Made by a program: the position numbers and the translations under genes. The notes under the pieces were generated by a model. It did not search any database. It saw only the letters and a list, made by a program, of their open reading frames with translations, and was not told the DNA's origin. A stretch of 64,000 bases of DNA from UBA7672 sp038326205 (GTDB lineage Bacteria; Pseudomonadota; Alphaproteobacteria; Caulobacterales; Hyphomonadaceae): the NCBI GenBank assembly GCA_038326205.1, contig JBBQJV010000013.1, positions 1 through 64,000 on the forward strand, written 5' to 3'. Shown piece by piece: positions 42,877 to 51,963 of the stretch (positions within the stretch are counted from its first letter, which is position 1; the number at the start of each line of letters is the position of its first letter).

Positions 42877-43824
42877 ATGGTTTGCAGACTCGTACCTATG
42901 GCCGATGAGACCGCCATTCCCGGAGATCTTCGCGAGGTGGACGTCTGCGTCTGCACTTTTCGCAGGCCTGCGGTTGCGCGGCTGCTCGCTTCCCTGGCGA
43001 AACAGGAATTGGGCGGATCGTTCCGTATCCGTGTGATTGTCGCAGATAACGACGATACCCCCTCGGCACGCGAAACTGTAGAAACCGCTTTTGTTGCCGA
43101 AGGACTGGATGGCGTTTACCTCCATGCTCCGGCCCGAAACATTTCCGTCGCCCGCAATGCCTGCCTGCAGGCGGGGAGAGCTCCCCTGGTTGCCTTCATC
43201 GACGATGACGAGATCGCAAGGCCGGGCTGGCTGATAGGGCTTGTCACGGCGATGGATGCCGCAAAGACCGATGTCGTCTTTGGAAAGGTAAACGCTGCCT
43301 ACGCGCCCGATGCGCCGCGCTGGATGCCTGCGGCGGACCTTCACTCCACACCTGCGCCGTTCCGCAATGGCGCAATCGACGGGGGCTATACCTGCAACGT
43401 CTTGATGCGGCGCAGGGCCATCGGCGCACTGCGTTTCGATCCGACCTTCGGGCGCAGTGGGGGAGAAGACACTACTTTCTTCGCAGCCATGCGCGGCATG
43501 GGCGCTTCGATGAGTTACTCCGCTGATGCCGTGGTCGACGAGCCGGTGACGAAGTCGCGCTCCAGCCTGGCATGGCTGACCCAGCGGGCTTATCGCTCTG
43601 GGCAAACCTATGGGTTGCTGAGGCTGGGCAAGGGCGAGAGCCGCGCAAGACTTGCTGCCGTGTCGCTTGCCAAGGTGATGTGGTGCTTGATCGTCTCCAG
43701 CCTCACCCTCTGGTCGCCCGCCCGCTGGCGCAAATCGGCGGTGCGGGGATGGTTGCATATGGGGGTGCTGGGGGCGGTTGTGGGGGGGAGGTCGATTGAG
43801 CTTTATGGGGCCGCCGATGGGTGA
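42877..43824 (+). CDS. Glycosyltransferase family 2
   Basis: 315 residues. GT-A fold: V-D-V-C-V-C-T-F-R-R near 22, V-A-D-N-D-D, nucleotide-sugar site F-I-D-D-D-E near 110, G-G-E-D near 190 (acceptor/catalytic region). C-terminal part amphipathic, probably membrane-attached. GCAGGA upstream of the ATG at 42877. First gene of the exopolysaccharide locus; overlaps the next gene. Confidence 0.85.
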   Translation: MVCRLVPMADETAIPGDLREVDVCVCTFRRPAVARLLASLAKQELGGSFRIRVIVADNDDTPSARETVETAFVAEGLDGVYLHAPARNISVARNACLQAGRAPLVAFIDDDEIARPGWLIGLVTAMDAAKTDVVFGKVNAAYAPDAPRWMPAADLHSTPAPFRNGAIDGGYTCNVLMRRRAIGALRFDPTFGRSGGEDTTFFAAMRGMGASMSYSADAVVDEPVTKSRSSLAWLTQRAYRSGQTYGLLRLGKGESRARLAAVSLAKVMWCLIVSSLTLWSPARWRKSAVRGWLHMGVLGAVVGGRSIELYGAADG

Positions 43825-44500
43825 CGAAAAACCCCCTGTGGACAGACGCTTGTTCCACGTTGCCGGATGGTTCTGTCTGATGGCGCTTGGCGTTGCGGCC
43901 ATCGTGCCGATGCTGGGATTTGCCTGGCAGAATGTCGCGACTTGGACCCTGGTTAATTCGGCGCCGAAAGAAACGCGCGCGGCCTTGCTGGCGGACTGGT
44001 CCGGCTCAAACTCGCCCGACTATCTCGAAGCGGTCGCAGAGCTCAGTTTGCAGCAGACGACGGCTGACGAGGCGTCCGCTTTTGTCGCCGCGCGCCGTGC
44101 GACACAGCTCGATCCTTCCCGCGCCTTCGCATGGGCGATGCTCGCCTATCTCGAAACGCGGCAGATGCGCGGCAATGTAAATGACGTGGCGCTGGATGCG
44201 CTGACGAAATCCATGGATGCCTGCCCGTTGTGCAACAGCGACTTGATCCGCTGGCGGTTCAACTATGTCCTCACCAACTGGGCCGACATCCCGGAACCGA
44301 TCCGGAGCCGGGCTTTCGAGCATGCCGACCTCTTGCGCTGGGTCGGAACGAATGCTGAGTTTCTCGCCGAAATGCGCTACAAGGCGGGTCTCAACGGGAT
44401 CCCGTTCGACGCCTATCGCTCCAAGGTGAAGACGCCGGCCCGTACCTGGGATATCGCTCCCAGCGCCGGACTTAGCAGCACCCGCCAGTCGCCAGGCTGA
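43805..44500 (+). CDS. Membrane-anchored TPR-like protein of the EPS locus
   Basis: 231 residues from the ATG at 43805 (alternative ATG 43817, which would shorten it by four). One membrane helix (about 20-40), then helices with A-A-R-R-A-T-Q-L-D-P-S-R-A-F-A-W-A-M-L-A-Y, a TPR-like pattern, and C-P-L-C near 138. No enzyme motif. Overlaps the GT2 gene 3' end by 20 bases, so it is translated with it. Could organise the polymerase complex (inference). Confidence 0.55.
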   Translation: MGPPMGDEKPPVDRRLFHVAGWFCLMALGVAAIVPMLGFAWQNVATWTLVNSAPKETRAALLADWSGSNSPDYLEAVAELSLQQTTADEASAFVAARRATQLDPSRAFAWAMLAYLETRQMRGNVNDVALDALTKSMDACPLCNSDLIRWRFNYVLTNWADIPEPIRSRAFEHADLLRWVGTNAEFLAEMRYKAGLNGIPFDAYRSKVKTPARTWDIAPSAGLSSTRQSPG

Positions 44501-44529
44501 GCCGGTTGGCTGGAGATACGCGAAACGCA

Positions 44530-45555
44530 ATGGGCGACACAGAATCCCTCGATGAGAAGAATGCCAACGCAGGCAAGATTGCTGGCGATGCGCTTATCGT
44601 CGTCATTCCGGTGCTCAACGAGGCTCAGCACATCGAGGCTTGCGTGCGGTCGCTGATGACGGGCGACGAGCGCTTGCAGACGGTCGATATGGTGGTGGTC
44701 GACGGCGGAAGCCGGGATCGTACGCGCGGGATCGTCGAGGGCATGCGTGCGGAGTTTCCGAACCTGCGCCTGCTCGACAATCCAAGGCGGTTGCAATCTG
44801 CCGCGGTTAACCTTGCGGCGCGCGATGCGGGCAAGGGACGCAGCATACTGGTGCGCTGCGATGCCCATGCGATCTATCCCGAAAACTATCTGATGCGCGT
44901 CGCGGATTCGCTCATTCGTCACGGTGCGGTCTCGCTGGTTGTGCCAATGGATGCCGTCGGCACGAGCTGCTTCCAGCGCGCCAATGCGTGGATTGTCGAC
45001 ACGCCTCTTGGCTCTGGCGGCTCCGCCCACAGGGGCGGACGCAAGTCAGGTGAAGTCGATCACGGGCACCATGCCGGCTTCGATCTGAAGACGTTTTTTG
45101 CCATTGGCGGCTATGACGAGACGTTTTCGCACAATGAAGATGCGGAGTACGACACGCGGTTGCGGCAGTCCGGTGGGCGGATCTTCATGGATGCCGAAAT
45201 CCGGCTGAGCTACCTGCCGCGCGCGACGGTTGGGGGTCTGGCGCGGCAGTATTTCAACTACGGCAAGGGCCGCGCGCGCACGCTGATGAAGCACGGCGAG
45301 CTGCCGAAGCTGCGTCAGCTGATCCCCCCGGCGACGCTCGTGGCGTGCGTCGCGGGGCTGGCGACGGCGCCGTTCAGTCTGTGGGGCTTTGTTCTGCCCG
45401 GCGGCTATCTGGCGGCCCTTGTGGCGTCGTCACTTATGGTGGCGGTCAAGCAGAAATCGGCGTGTGGCCTGCTGGCAGGGTTGGCGTCGTCGACCATGCA
45501 CATGAGCTGGTCGCTCGGCCTGTTCCGGCAGTTCCTGAAGGGGCAGAGCAGCTAG
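44530..45555 (+). CDS. Glycosyltransferase family 2 (ExoA-like)
   Basis: 341 residues from the ATG at 44530. V-I-P-V-L-N-E near 26, V-V-D-G-G-S-R-D-R-T, L-V-R-C-D-A-H (DxD-type metal site) near 108, H-N-E-D-A-E-Y near 197, and two C-terminal membrane helices. The layout resembles succinoglycan ExoA, a beta-1,3-glucosyltransferase; exact linkage cannot be told. Adds a sugar to the lipid-linked repeat unit. Confidence 0.85.
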   Translation: MGDTESLDEKNANAGKIAGDALIVVIPVLNEAQHIEACVRSLMTGDERLQTVDMVVVDGGSRDRTRGIVEGMRAEFPNLRLLDNPRRLQSAAVNLAARDAGKGRSILVRCDAHAIYPENYLMRVADSLIRHGAVSLVVPMDAVGTSCFQRANAWIVDTPLGSGGSAHRGGRKSGEVDHGHHAGFDLKTFFAIGGYDETFSHNEDAEYDTRLRQSGGRIFMDAEIRLSYLPRATVGGLARQYFNYGKGRARTLMKHGELPKLRQLIPPATLVACVAGLATAPFSLWGFVLPGGYLAALVASSLMVAVKQKSACGLLAGLASSTMHMSWSLGLFRQFLKGQSS

Positions 45556-45674
45556 AGCGCGGTAAGCTTCGGTGGAAGCGGCTGCGCGGCGGCATAGGCT
45601 CTAGATTCCTTGTTACCTGTCGGGTTCACGTCTTCGGTGAAACGCCGTAGGCGATTCCACTTCTGCCGATCCGG

Positions 45675-47033
45675 CTAGGCTGGCTTTGCTTTGGGTTCTT
45701 CGCGATCCTTGATTTCCTGATCCCGCGCGAGGCCGCAGGCGATGCCAAGCAGCAGAGCGTAAAGCCATGTAAGCGACGGCATGTTGAGCGACGAGTCGGT
45801 GACGCCGTGCAGCAGCAGAAGACCGCTGGTCGCGAAAGACATACGCGTGAATGTTCGCGGGGCGCGACGCGAGGCTAGCGTTGTCATGATCCGAAAGTGG
45901 ACCGCCGCGAGTGCAACAAGCAGCAGGGCGAGACCGACGAAGCCAGTCTCGACAACCCAGGACACGAAGACGTTGTGGGGCCCGCCAGGGGCGAGCGTGG
46001 CCTTGGCGTTGTCTAGCGTCTGCACCGTTGCGCCAGCGATGCCAACAGAGCCCAGGCCATGGCCGGTCAGCGGCTTCTGTAGCCACAGCGAGGAATATGC
46101 ATCGAAGCGCTGCAGGTTGGGCAAGGCATCGCCAAGACCGATTCCGGGGGGCACCGTCTCATCGCGCAGCCAGCCGTCCGTTACACCCCAGATCACAAGA
46201 ACGCAGGCGAGTATGGGCGTAGCAATCACGGCAATACGGCCAGTAAGGCCGCGATGCGGGCGGGACATGATCGACAGCGTATCCCACCAGACATAGGCGA
46301 GCATGATGCCCAGCGCCATCAGGATACCGGGAAGGGATTTTGCCATCAACAGGCACGCAACCGCCAATCCAAGCAGCAGGAAGCCGCCGAGAGCGTCGCG
46401 TAGCAGGCGGTCCACCATGCGCAGTCCCAACAGCGCGTCGGCGTCGACCTGCTTCAGCACATGCAGGATGCGGCCAAGGCCGAGTATGGCGAGCAGGCCG
46501 AACACGACTGACGCGTTGGCTGGTGTCTCGAAGGCGTCAGCGATAAGGCGGTTCCCGGCGGCGCCGGCGCCGGCGCTACCAATAAACATCCACGCGCAAT
46601 ACGCAGCGGAACTCCATACGAGCGTGCTCCAGCCAGCAGAAAGGGCGGTGCGGCGGCCAGCTGCGAGGTAACCGATGGTCCACATGCCGCCAGCCGCAAA
46701 CAGCACGGCGAGTGGCGCACTGGCGCGGCTGAGCGGTCCGACGAGGCCCGAGGTGGCAGCGATTGCGATGACGGCAGCGCCGATCAGCATGCCTGGCGTC
46801 ATGCTCCGTGGGCCCGCAACGGCCAACGATGCGATGGCGATCACGGTGATGCCGACTGAAAGCATCAGCGCCGCGATAGGTTGCACGGCGCCGAAGGCCA
46901 GGTTGGCGAGGGCGATGGCGAGGGCTGCCGCGATTGCGGGCAGCACGTCGCGCAGGCGCGCGCGCGGCTGATCAGGCAACGTGCGGCGTCGCTTGTCCCA
47001 TCCCATGGCCGCCTGAGCGGGGATATCGTTCAT
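45675..47033 (-). CDS. O-antigen ligase / Wzy-like polymerase
   Basis: 452 residues with about ten membrane helices. The large periplasmic loop (about 300-350) has G-H-G-L-G-S-V and G-P-H-N-V-F-V-S-W-V-V-E-T-G, the signature of the Wzy_C/WaaL family. In this locus polymerisation of repeat units is more likely than lipid A ligation. Opposite strand to its neighbours, transcribed after the GT4 gene upstream. Confidence 0.85.
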   Translation of the reverse strand: MNDIPAQAAMGWDKRRRTLPDQPRARLRDVLPAIAAALAIALANLAFGAVQPIAALMLSVGITVIAIASLAVAGPRSMTPGMLIGAAVIAIAATSGLVGPLSRASAPLAVLFAAGGMWTIGYLAAGRRTALSAGWSTLVWSSAAYCAWMFIGSAGAGAAGNRLIADAFETPANASVVFGLLAILGLGRILHVLKQVDADALLGLRMVDRLLRDALGGFLLLGLAVACLLMAKSLPGILMALGIMLAYVWWDTLSIMSRPHRGLTGRIAVIATPILACVLVIWGVTDGWLRDETVPPGIGLGDALPNLQRFDAYSSLWLQKPLTGHGLGSVGIAGATVQTLDNAKATLAPGGPHNVFVSWVVETGFVGLALLLVALAAVHFRIMTTLASRRAPRTFTRMSFATSGLLLLHGVTDSSLNMPSLTWLYALLLGIACGLARDQEIKDREEPKAKPA

Positions 47034-47069
47034 GCTGTCCGTCTCGTGTTTGCGCGCTGTGTTGACTGG

Positions 47070-48269
47070 CTATTCCGCAGCATGACGGCTCCGGTTCCGG
47101 TCGGGTTGCGGTTGAGGCTTACCCAGCGTGTCCGCGATCAAGCGCGCGAGTTCGCCACGCTCGGCCACGAAGTTGGAGTTGGGCATGGCGAGAAGGCGCG
47201 CTCGGCGTTCGGCAATCGGCGTCTTGTCGGTGGCGAGTTGCGCGAACAGTTGGGGTAGTGTGGTTGCAAGATCCTCGGGCAGGATGAAGCCGATGTCGTG
47301 CAAATCCGCCCAGGCCGCCGTTTGCGTACCTGCCGGCGCGATCGGCGGCACGCCGTAATAGCCGCCTTCGTAAAGCCGGTTGGGCAAGAGCCAGACCGAG
47401 TTATAGCCCGCTTCCATGAAATCACCGGCCCAGACGACGTCGAGGCCTGCGTAGATTGTGGCGAGGTCTTCTGGCGAGCGATAGCGGCCGTGGAAGCGAA
47501 GGTTGGCGACGTCTTTGATCTGGACGTGGAAGTCCGTGATTTCTGTCAGCGAAGGAATGCCGTGCAGATCGATGCTGATCGCGGGGCCGAGCTTTCGTGC
47601 GGCGTCTAGGAGTAGGCCGAGGCTACGCTTGCAGCGAAGGATACCGACCCAGCCGACCCGCAACGGGTTGGAAGCGGCCAGGCTGGAAGCGGCCAGGCTG
47701 GAAGCGGGGAGGCTGGCCGTCGGCCGGAGGCCGTAGTTGGCGCCGGCAGCAAGGCGGTTTTCGATGATGGCGGCTGTGTAACGCCCGCGATGGTATTTCT
47801 CGAAATGATTGGTCAGGAATCCCGGCGACGACACGACCAGCTGCCGCGTATGCTTGAGCAGCGCGCCTTCAAGTCGTCGGAAGGCAAAGCCGATCGCATC
47901 GCCGCGTGTCAGCAGGCGGTGCACATCGAGCGATTCATAGATAACGGGCGTTCTCAGCTTCGCCTTACGGCGTGCGAGCAGGGCGGTCGCCAGCATGTCG
48001 AGATTGCGGGCGTAGATAACGTCGGCCGACGCAAGCTTGTCATACTGGGCGGCGGCAAGGCGGGCGCCCCGGAAAATCGAGGCAATCCTCTGTGCGTAGG
48101 CAGCATCAAATGTGCGTCCCAGATCGACATTGTCCCAATCCACCGAATAGTCATCCCGGCGGTGCATGGTGAAGCCGATGACATCCAGCCCATCATCACG
48201 GAATCCCTGCACGCGCCGTCTCACAGCGGCGTCGGCGGCGTCATGTCCGAAAAAGGCAATCCGCGTCAT
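47070..48269 (-). CDS. Glycosyltransferase, GT-B fold (family 4-like)
   Basis: 399 residues from the ATG at 48269. N-terminal domain with F-F-G-H-D-A-A-D near 5 and V-I-Y-A-R-N near 90; C-terminal domain with V-G-W-V-G-I-L-R near 206, the nucleotide-sugar site E-A-G-Y-N-S-V-W near 294, and E-G-G-Y-Y-G-V-P. A 15-base in-frame tandem repeat at 47670-47714 codes A-S-S-L-A units between the two domains. 36 bases upstream of the polymerase gene. Confidence 0.8.
   Translation of the reverse strand: MTRIAFFGHDAADAAVRRRVQGFRDDGLDVIGFTMHRRDDYSVDWDNVDLGRTFDAAYAQRIASIFRGARLAAAQYDKLASADVIYARNLDMLATALLARRKAKLRTPVIYESLDVHRLLTRGDAIGFAFRRLEGALLKHTRQLVVSSPGFLTNHFEKYHRGRYTAAIIENRLAAGANYGLRPTASLPASSLAASSLAASNPLRVGWVGILRCKRSLGLLLDAARKLGPAISIDLHGIPSLTEITDFHVQIKDVANLRFHGRYRSPEDLATIYAGLDVVWAGDFMEAGYNSVWLLPNRLYEGGYYGVPPIAPAGTQTAAWADLHDIGFILPEDLATTLPQLFAQLATDKTPIAERRARLLAMPNSNFVAERGELARLIADTLGKPQPQPDRNRSRHAAE
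47670..47714. repeat. In-frame 15-bp tandem repeat inside the GT gene
   Basis: GGAAGCGGCCAGGCT twice perfectly (47670-47684, 47685-47699), then once with two changes (47700-47714). In the gene's sense this codes three five-residue Ala/Ser/Leu units in the interdomain linker, so copy number can vary without a frameshift. Confidence 0.8.
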
Positions 48270-48404
48270 TGGAAAACAGGTGCAAACAACGCGCCCAGCG
48301 CAGGCGTCCTTGGAGCATAAAGGTGAAACTGCATTAACCATACACGGGAGAGATGAACGACATGGGCTCGGCGCCAAGGCAGGCGCAGTCGTCTGGCTTG
48401 CCTG

Positions 48405-49424
48405 TTGCTTAGCACTATATTCCAAATCGCCCTACCAGGGTGGCGTGCATTGGAGCGAAGGTTGAAGGTCCCGCAGCTGCGGATCAGAGAGTTTTTGACC
48501 AGCGTTCGTCGGCATGCCGACGACGCACGGGTGAAACTTGCCCCGCATATGGCGAAGGCTGGCCTACACGTGGCTCGGCTGCGTGAGCGGGTGGATGGCT
48601 TGCTCGATCGCTACATGCCAACCGGCGGAAAGCCGAAGGCGCCGCCCGTTGTGCCTCTGGCGGTGACCTCCGCAACGATTCCTGACGGGCAGCGCGTCTA
48701 CGCGATCGGCGACGTACATGGCCGGGCGGACCTGCTGAAAGCCCTGCTGGCCAAGCTGCATAAAGACGCGCTCGGCGGCGACTATAAGGGGCGTCCCAAA
48801 CTTGTGTTCCTGGGCGACTATATTGACCGCGGATTCCAGTCGCGGGAAGTAATCGACATCCTTCTGGGCGACCTTATGTCTCCTTTTGATACATTCTTCC
48901 TGAAGGGCAATCACGAAGCGGCCATGCTGCAGTTCCTGTCCGAACCGGGCATGGGCCCGCGCTGGGTTGAGCATGGCGGGGCCGAGACTCTGGTCTCCTA
49001 TGGGGTCCGTCCGCCGCGCTCGCGTACAGCAGTTGATGATTGGGCGATGGCTTCGCAGGAGCTGAAACGCCAGATGCCCCGTGAACACCTGCAATTTCTG
49101 ATGAACCTGCAGATAAACGTCCGCATCGGTGATTACATGTTCGTGCACGCTGGTGTACGACCCGGCGTCGACCTGGACCAGCAGTCGGAGTACGACATGC
49201 TCTGGATCCGGGACGAGTTCCTTAACGATACCCGCCCGCTTGGCGTGGTGGTGGTGCACGGCCACACCCCCGCATCACAACCGCATCGCGATTCACGCCG
49301 GGTTGGCCTCGATACCGGCGCGTACATCAGTGGCGAGCTGACTGCGGCCCGATTTGAGCATGAGACGGTCGAATTTTTATCTACGGGCGTCGGCGCCGCG
49401 AAAGCTGCGACCGTCACACGTTAA
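48405..49424 (+). CDS. PPP-family (calcineurin-like) phosphatase
   Basis: 339 residues with a TTG start at 48405; TTG codons at 48450 and 48462 (GGAG 6 bases before the latter) are other candidates. The first 90 residues are not conserved. Core: G-D-V-H-G-R near 101, G-D-Y-I-D-R-G near 133, G-N-H-E near 169, H-A-G near 253, H-G-H-T near 285, i.e. the complete two-metal site of Ser/Thr phosphatases like PrpA. It ends 10 bases before the Wza-like gene and so lies in the same run as the Wzc kinase. Confidence 0.85.
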   Translation: MLSTIFQIALPGWRALERRLKVPQLRIREFLTSVRRHADDARVKLAPHMAKAGLHVARLRERVDGLLDRYMPTGGKPKAPPVVPLAVTSATIPDGQRVYAIGDVHGRADLLKALLAKLHKDALGGDYKGRPKLVFLGDYIDRGFQSREVIDILLGDLMSPFDTFFLKGNHEAAMLQFLSEPGMGPRWVEHGGAETLVSYGVRPPRSRTAVDDWAMASQELKRQMPREHLQFLMNLQINVRIGDYMFVHAGVRPGVDLDQQSEYDMLWIRDEFLNDTRPLGVVVVHGHTPASQPHRDSRRVGLDTGAYISGELTAARFEHETVEFLSTGVGAAKAATVTR

Positions 49425-49434
49425 CAGGAGAGAT

Positions 49435-50019
49435 ATGATGAACCCGATCCGGAAGGCGGTGCAGGCAATCATAGCGCTCGGCGCCCTGGCGCTTTCAGCG
49501 TGTGCGTCGGGGCAGTCCATGGGCAGCCCGAGCGATGCGGTCCCGGCGACGGTTGGCATGAACAGCTATCGCCTCGGTTCGGGCGACGAAATCAAGGTTA
49601 CCGTCTACGGCGAGCCCGACCTCTCCAGTAATTTCACCGTCGATGGCGACGGCCGGATCACGATGTCGCTGATCGGCCAGGTCGAAGTCGGCAAGATGAC
49701 GCTCGGCGAGGCAAGCGAAAAGCTGCAGTCGAAGCTGAAGGACGGCTGGCTGCGCGATCCGAAGGTCGCGATGGAGCTGGTAAAGGGCCGCCCGTATTAC
49801 ATCCTCGGCGAAGTGAACAAGCCCGGCGAGTATCCGTTCTCATCCGGCCTGACCGTGATGAACGCCATCGCGAGCGCCGGCGACTTCACCTATCGCGCCG
49901 ACAAGGGCCGCATCCTCATCAAGAGTGTCGACAGCCCGATCGAGCGTGAGGTCGACTTGACGCCGTCGACGCAGGTTCGCCCCGGCGACACGATCCGCGT
50001 CCGAGAACGTCTATTCTAG
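49435..50019 (+). CDS. Wza-like polysaccharide export lipoprotein
   Basis: 194 residues from the ATG at 49435 (AGGAGAGAT upstream). Lipobox L-S-A-C (Cys23), polysaccharide export domain (L-G-S-G-D-E-I-K-V-T-V-Y-G-E-P-D-L-S) and one SLBB domain (Y-Y-I-L-G-E-V-N-K-P-G-E-Y-P-F-S). It lacks the long C-terminal part of E. coli Wza (about 380 residues) and so belongs to the short exporters that work with a separate outer-membrane barrel. A candidate barrel is two genes downstream. Confidence 0.9.
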   Translation: MMNPIRKAVQAIIALGALALSACASGQSMGSPSDAVPATVGMNSYRLGSGDEIKVTVYGEPDLSSNFTVDGDGRITMSLIGQVEVGKMTLGEASEKLQSKLKDGWLRDPKVAMELVKGRPYYILGEVNKPGEYPFSSGLTVMNAIASAGDFTYRADKGRILIKSVDSPIEREVDLTPSTQVRPGDTIRVRERLF

Positions 50020-50037
50020 CACAGCAGGCACGTAGCG

Positions 50038-50556
50038 ATGACGCAGGCAAAGCGCTCGGCGAGGAGATGGCGGACTATCGCCACCATCACCGTTGCTGGC
50101 CTGCTAACAGTGTGTGGCGTCGTTCTGAGTCCAATCGCCGTCGGGCAGGAACCCGCGCTGATCACGAAACTGAAAAACAACGTGAAGTGCTCGGAGAGAG
50201 ACGCGGCCAAGCAGCTAAACCGCAACGCAGCTCGTAGTGGCGCCGACCTGCCTGACGTGTTGGCCGCACTCGACGAACTCTCGATCGACCGCAAAGCCTG
50301 TGCAGAAATCAAGGATGCAGCATCTGTCCTCGCTCGGGACCTTGCGAAGGCCGAGCCTGCGCCCACCAAGGCTGCACCTCAGGCCGAGGTCGAAGCGGAG
50401 CCAGCAACGGACGCTCGACCAGATGTCATCGCGCTAGCGGCAGCCGAGCGGATGCGGGAGGTCCTGGCTGAAGCCGACCAGAGCGCCTCGGCCATGCGTT
50501 TCGAAGTGGGCCCACCGCCACGCAACCTGACCCGTAATCGGGCAGCACCGACATGA
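50038..50556 (+). CDS. Secreted hypothetical protein of the EPS locus
   Basis: 172 residues. Signal peptide or anchor helix (about 15-36), then L-K-N-N-V-K-C-S-E-R-D-A-A-K-Q-L-N-R-N-A and R-K-A-C-A-E-I-K (two Cys), then an Ala/Glu/Pro-rich tail that looks disordered. No family recognised. 18 bases after the Wza-like gene and on the same strand as the exporter set. Confidence 0.65.
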   Translation: MTQAKRSARRWRTIATITVAGLLTVCGVVLSPIAVGQEPALITKLKNNVKCSERDAAKQLNRNAARSGADLPDVLAALDELSIDRKACAEIKDAASVLARDLAKAEPAPTKAAPQAEVEAEPATDARPDVIALAAAERMREVLAEADQSASAMRFEVGPPPRNLTRNRAAPT

Positions 50557-50682
50557 CGTTCATGGTGAATGCCCCGCTAAACGCCGCACTTTCAACCCTT
50601 GCGCGAGATGCGGCGTCTCTCGGCCCTGATCTTGCTACCTCACTCGCGAATGCGAAATGCCCCCCTTGAAAGGCCAACACTC

Positions 50683-51918
50683 ATGAAAATCGGTTTCAAA
50701 GCGTTCTTGCTCACCACGGCGCTGGTCGCCATCGCTGCTCCGGCGTTTGCGCAGGACAATGAAAACCCCTTCCTGCGCGGGCGCTACACCGCCGTCACCG
50801 ACCGCAACCAGCCGGAATACGATCCGGAGCCTGTACGTGCCGGTTCGTTCGACGTGCTGGCCAGCGTCGGCCTCTCAGCCGCCTATAACGACAACATCCT
50901 TGCGACGCCCAACAACGAAGTGAGCGACACCATCCTGCGCGCGCAGCCCGCAGTGGATGCCCGCTCCAACTGGACCGTGCATGAAGTTGCGGCAGGTGTC
51001 TCGGTCGACCACAAAGAATACCTCGATAACGGCAGTGAATCTGCTACCGACTACGACGCCTTCGCGAACGGTCGCCTCGATGTTTCGCGCAATTTTGCGC
51101 TCAGCGTTGGCGGCAATGTCGGACATCGGACGGAAGAGCGCTATGTAGCCGCTTCGTTCGGGGTCACCGATCGGGCGGCTTACGACTACACCGGCGCTTT
51201 CGTGCGCGGCCTCTATCGCATGGACCGTTACCAGGTCGAAGGCACTGTGGGCGTGACCGATGACAGCTTTGACCAGGCGATCCAGGCGCAGTTCCGCGAC
51301 AACACGACGACTTATGTCAACGGTCGCGTATCCTACGCCATCTCGCCGGACCTCGCGCTCTTCGTGCAGGGCCGCCGTAGCGAGCTCAACTATTCCGACA
51401 ACACCCGCGACGGCACGCGCACCACCGTCGACGCTGGCTTGAACTTTGAGTTGGCCGCACCATTCCGTGGCGAGATCGCCGTTGGCTCGTTCCAGGAGGA
51501 TCGCGACGACCCGACGCTCGGCAAGTTCGACGGCCTGAATGTCGCCGCCAACGTCCAATGGTTCCCGACCCAACTGACCACCTTGACTTTCATGGCCAAC
51601 CGCGGCGTGGCTGATACCGGCCTGCTCTCGGCGGCCAGCGCGATCTATACCGGCTACGGCGTGCGCGTCGACCATGAGTTGTTCCGCAATATCCTGGCGT
51701 TTGGCCGCATCCGCCAGGAAAAGAATGAGTATCAGGGCGTTGCCATCGACCGCGAAGACAAGGCGCTCATCGCTGGCGTCGGCGCGGCCTGGAAGCTCAA
51801 CAAGAATGCACGTGTCGAGACTGAGTATTCGGTTCGTTCGCAGGACTCGAGCGGCATCAATGCCGGCCCGAGCCTTGATCAAAACATCGTCAGTATCGGC
51901 CTTCGCCTCTTCCCATGA
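50683..51918 (+). CDS. Outer-membrane beta-barrel protein (BBP2-like)
   Basis: 411 residues from the ATG at 50683 (GAAAGG upstream). Signal peptide ending A-F-A-Q, a short N-terminal segment, then repeated amphipathic beta strands with alternating aromatic residues up to a terminal L-R-L-F-P with C-terminal Phe-Pro. Start of barrel D-V-L-A-S-V-G-L-S-A-A-Y-N-D-N-I matches the putative beta-barrel porin 2 type found with Wza/Wzc sets. It would form the outer-membrane pore for polymer export. Confidence 0.8.
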   Translation: MKIGFKAFLLTTALVAIAAPAFAQDNENPFLRGRYTAVTDRNQPEYDPEPVRAGSFDVLASVGLSAAYNDNILATPNNEVSDTILRAQPAVDARSNWTVHEVAAGVSVDHKEYLDNGSESATDYDAFANGRLDVSRNFALSVGGNVGHRTEERYVAASFGVTDRAAYDYTGAFVRGLYRMDRYQVEGTVGVTDDSFDQAIQAQFRDNTTTYVNGRVSYAISPDLALFVQGRRSELNYSDNTRDGTRTTVDAGLNFELAAPFRGEIAVGSFQEDRDDPTLGKFDGLNVAANVQWFPTQLTTLTFMANRGVADTGLLSAASAIYTGYGVRVDHELFRNILAFGRIRQEKNEYQGVAIDREDKALIAGVGAAWKLNKNARVETEYSVRSQDSSGINAGPSLDQNIVSIGLRLFP

Positions 51919-51963
51919 TCTTATGCGGCGTGCGTTCAACGCGCGTCGTCTGGAGCTAGTCAG

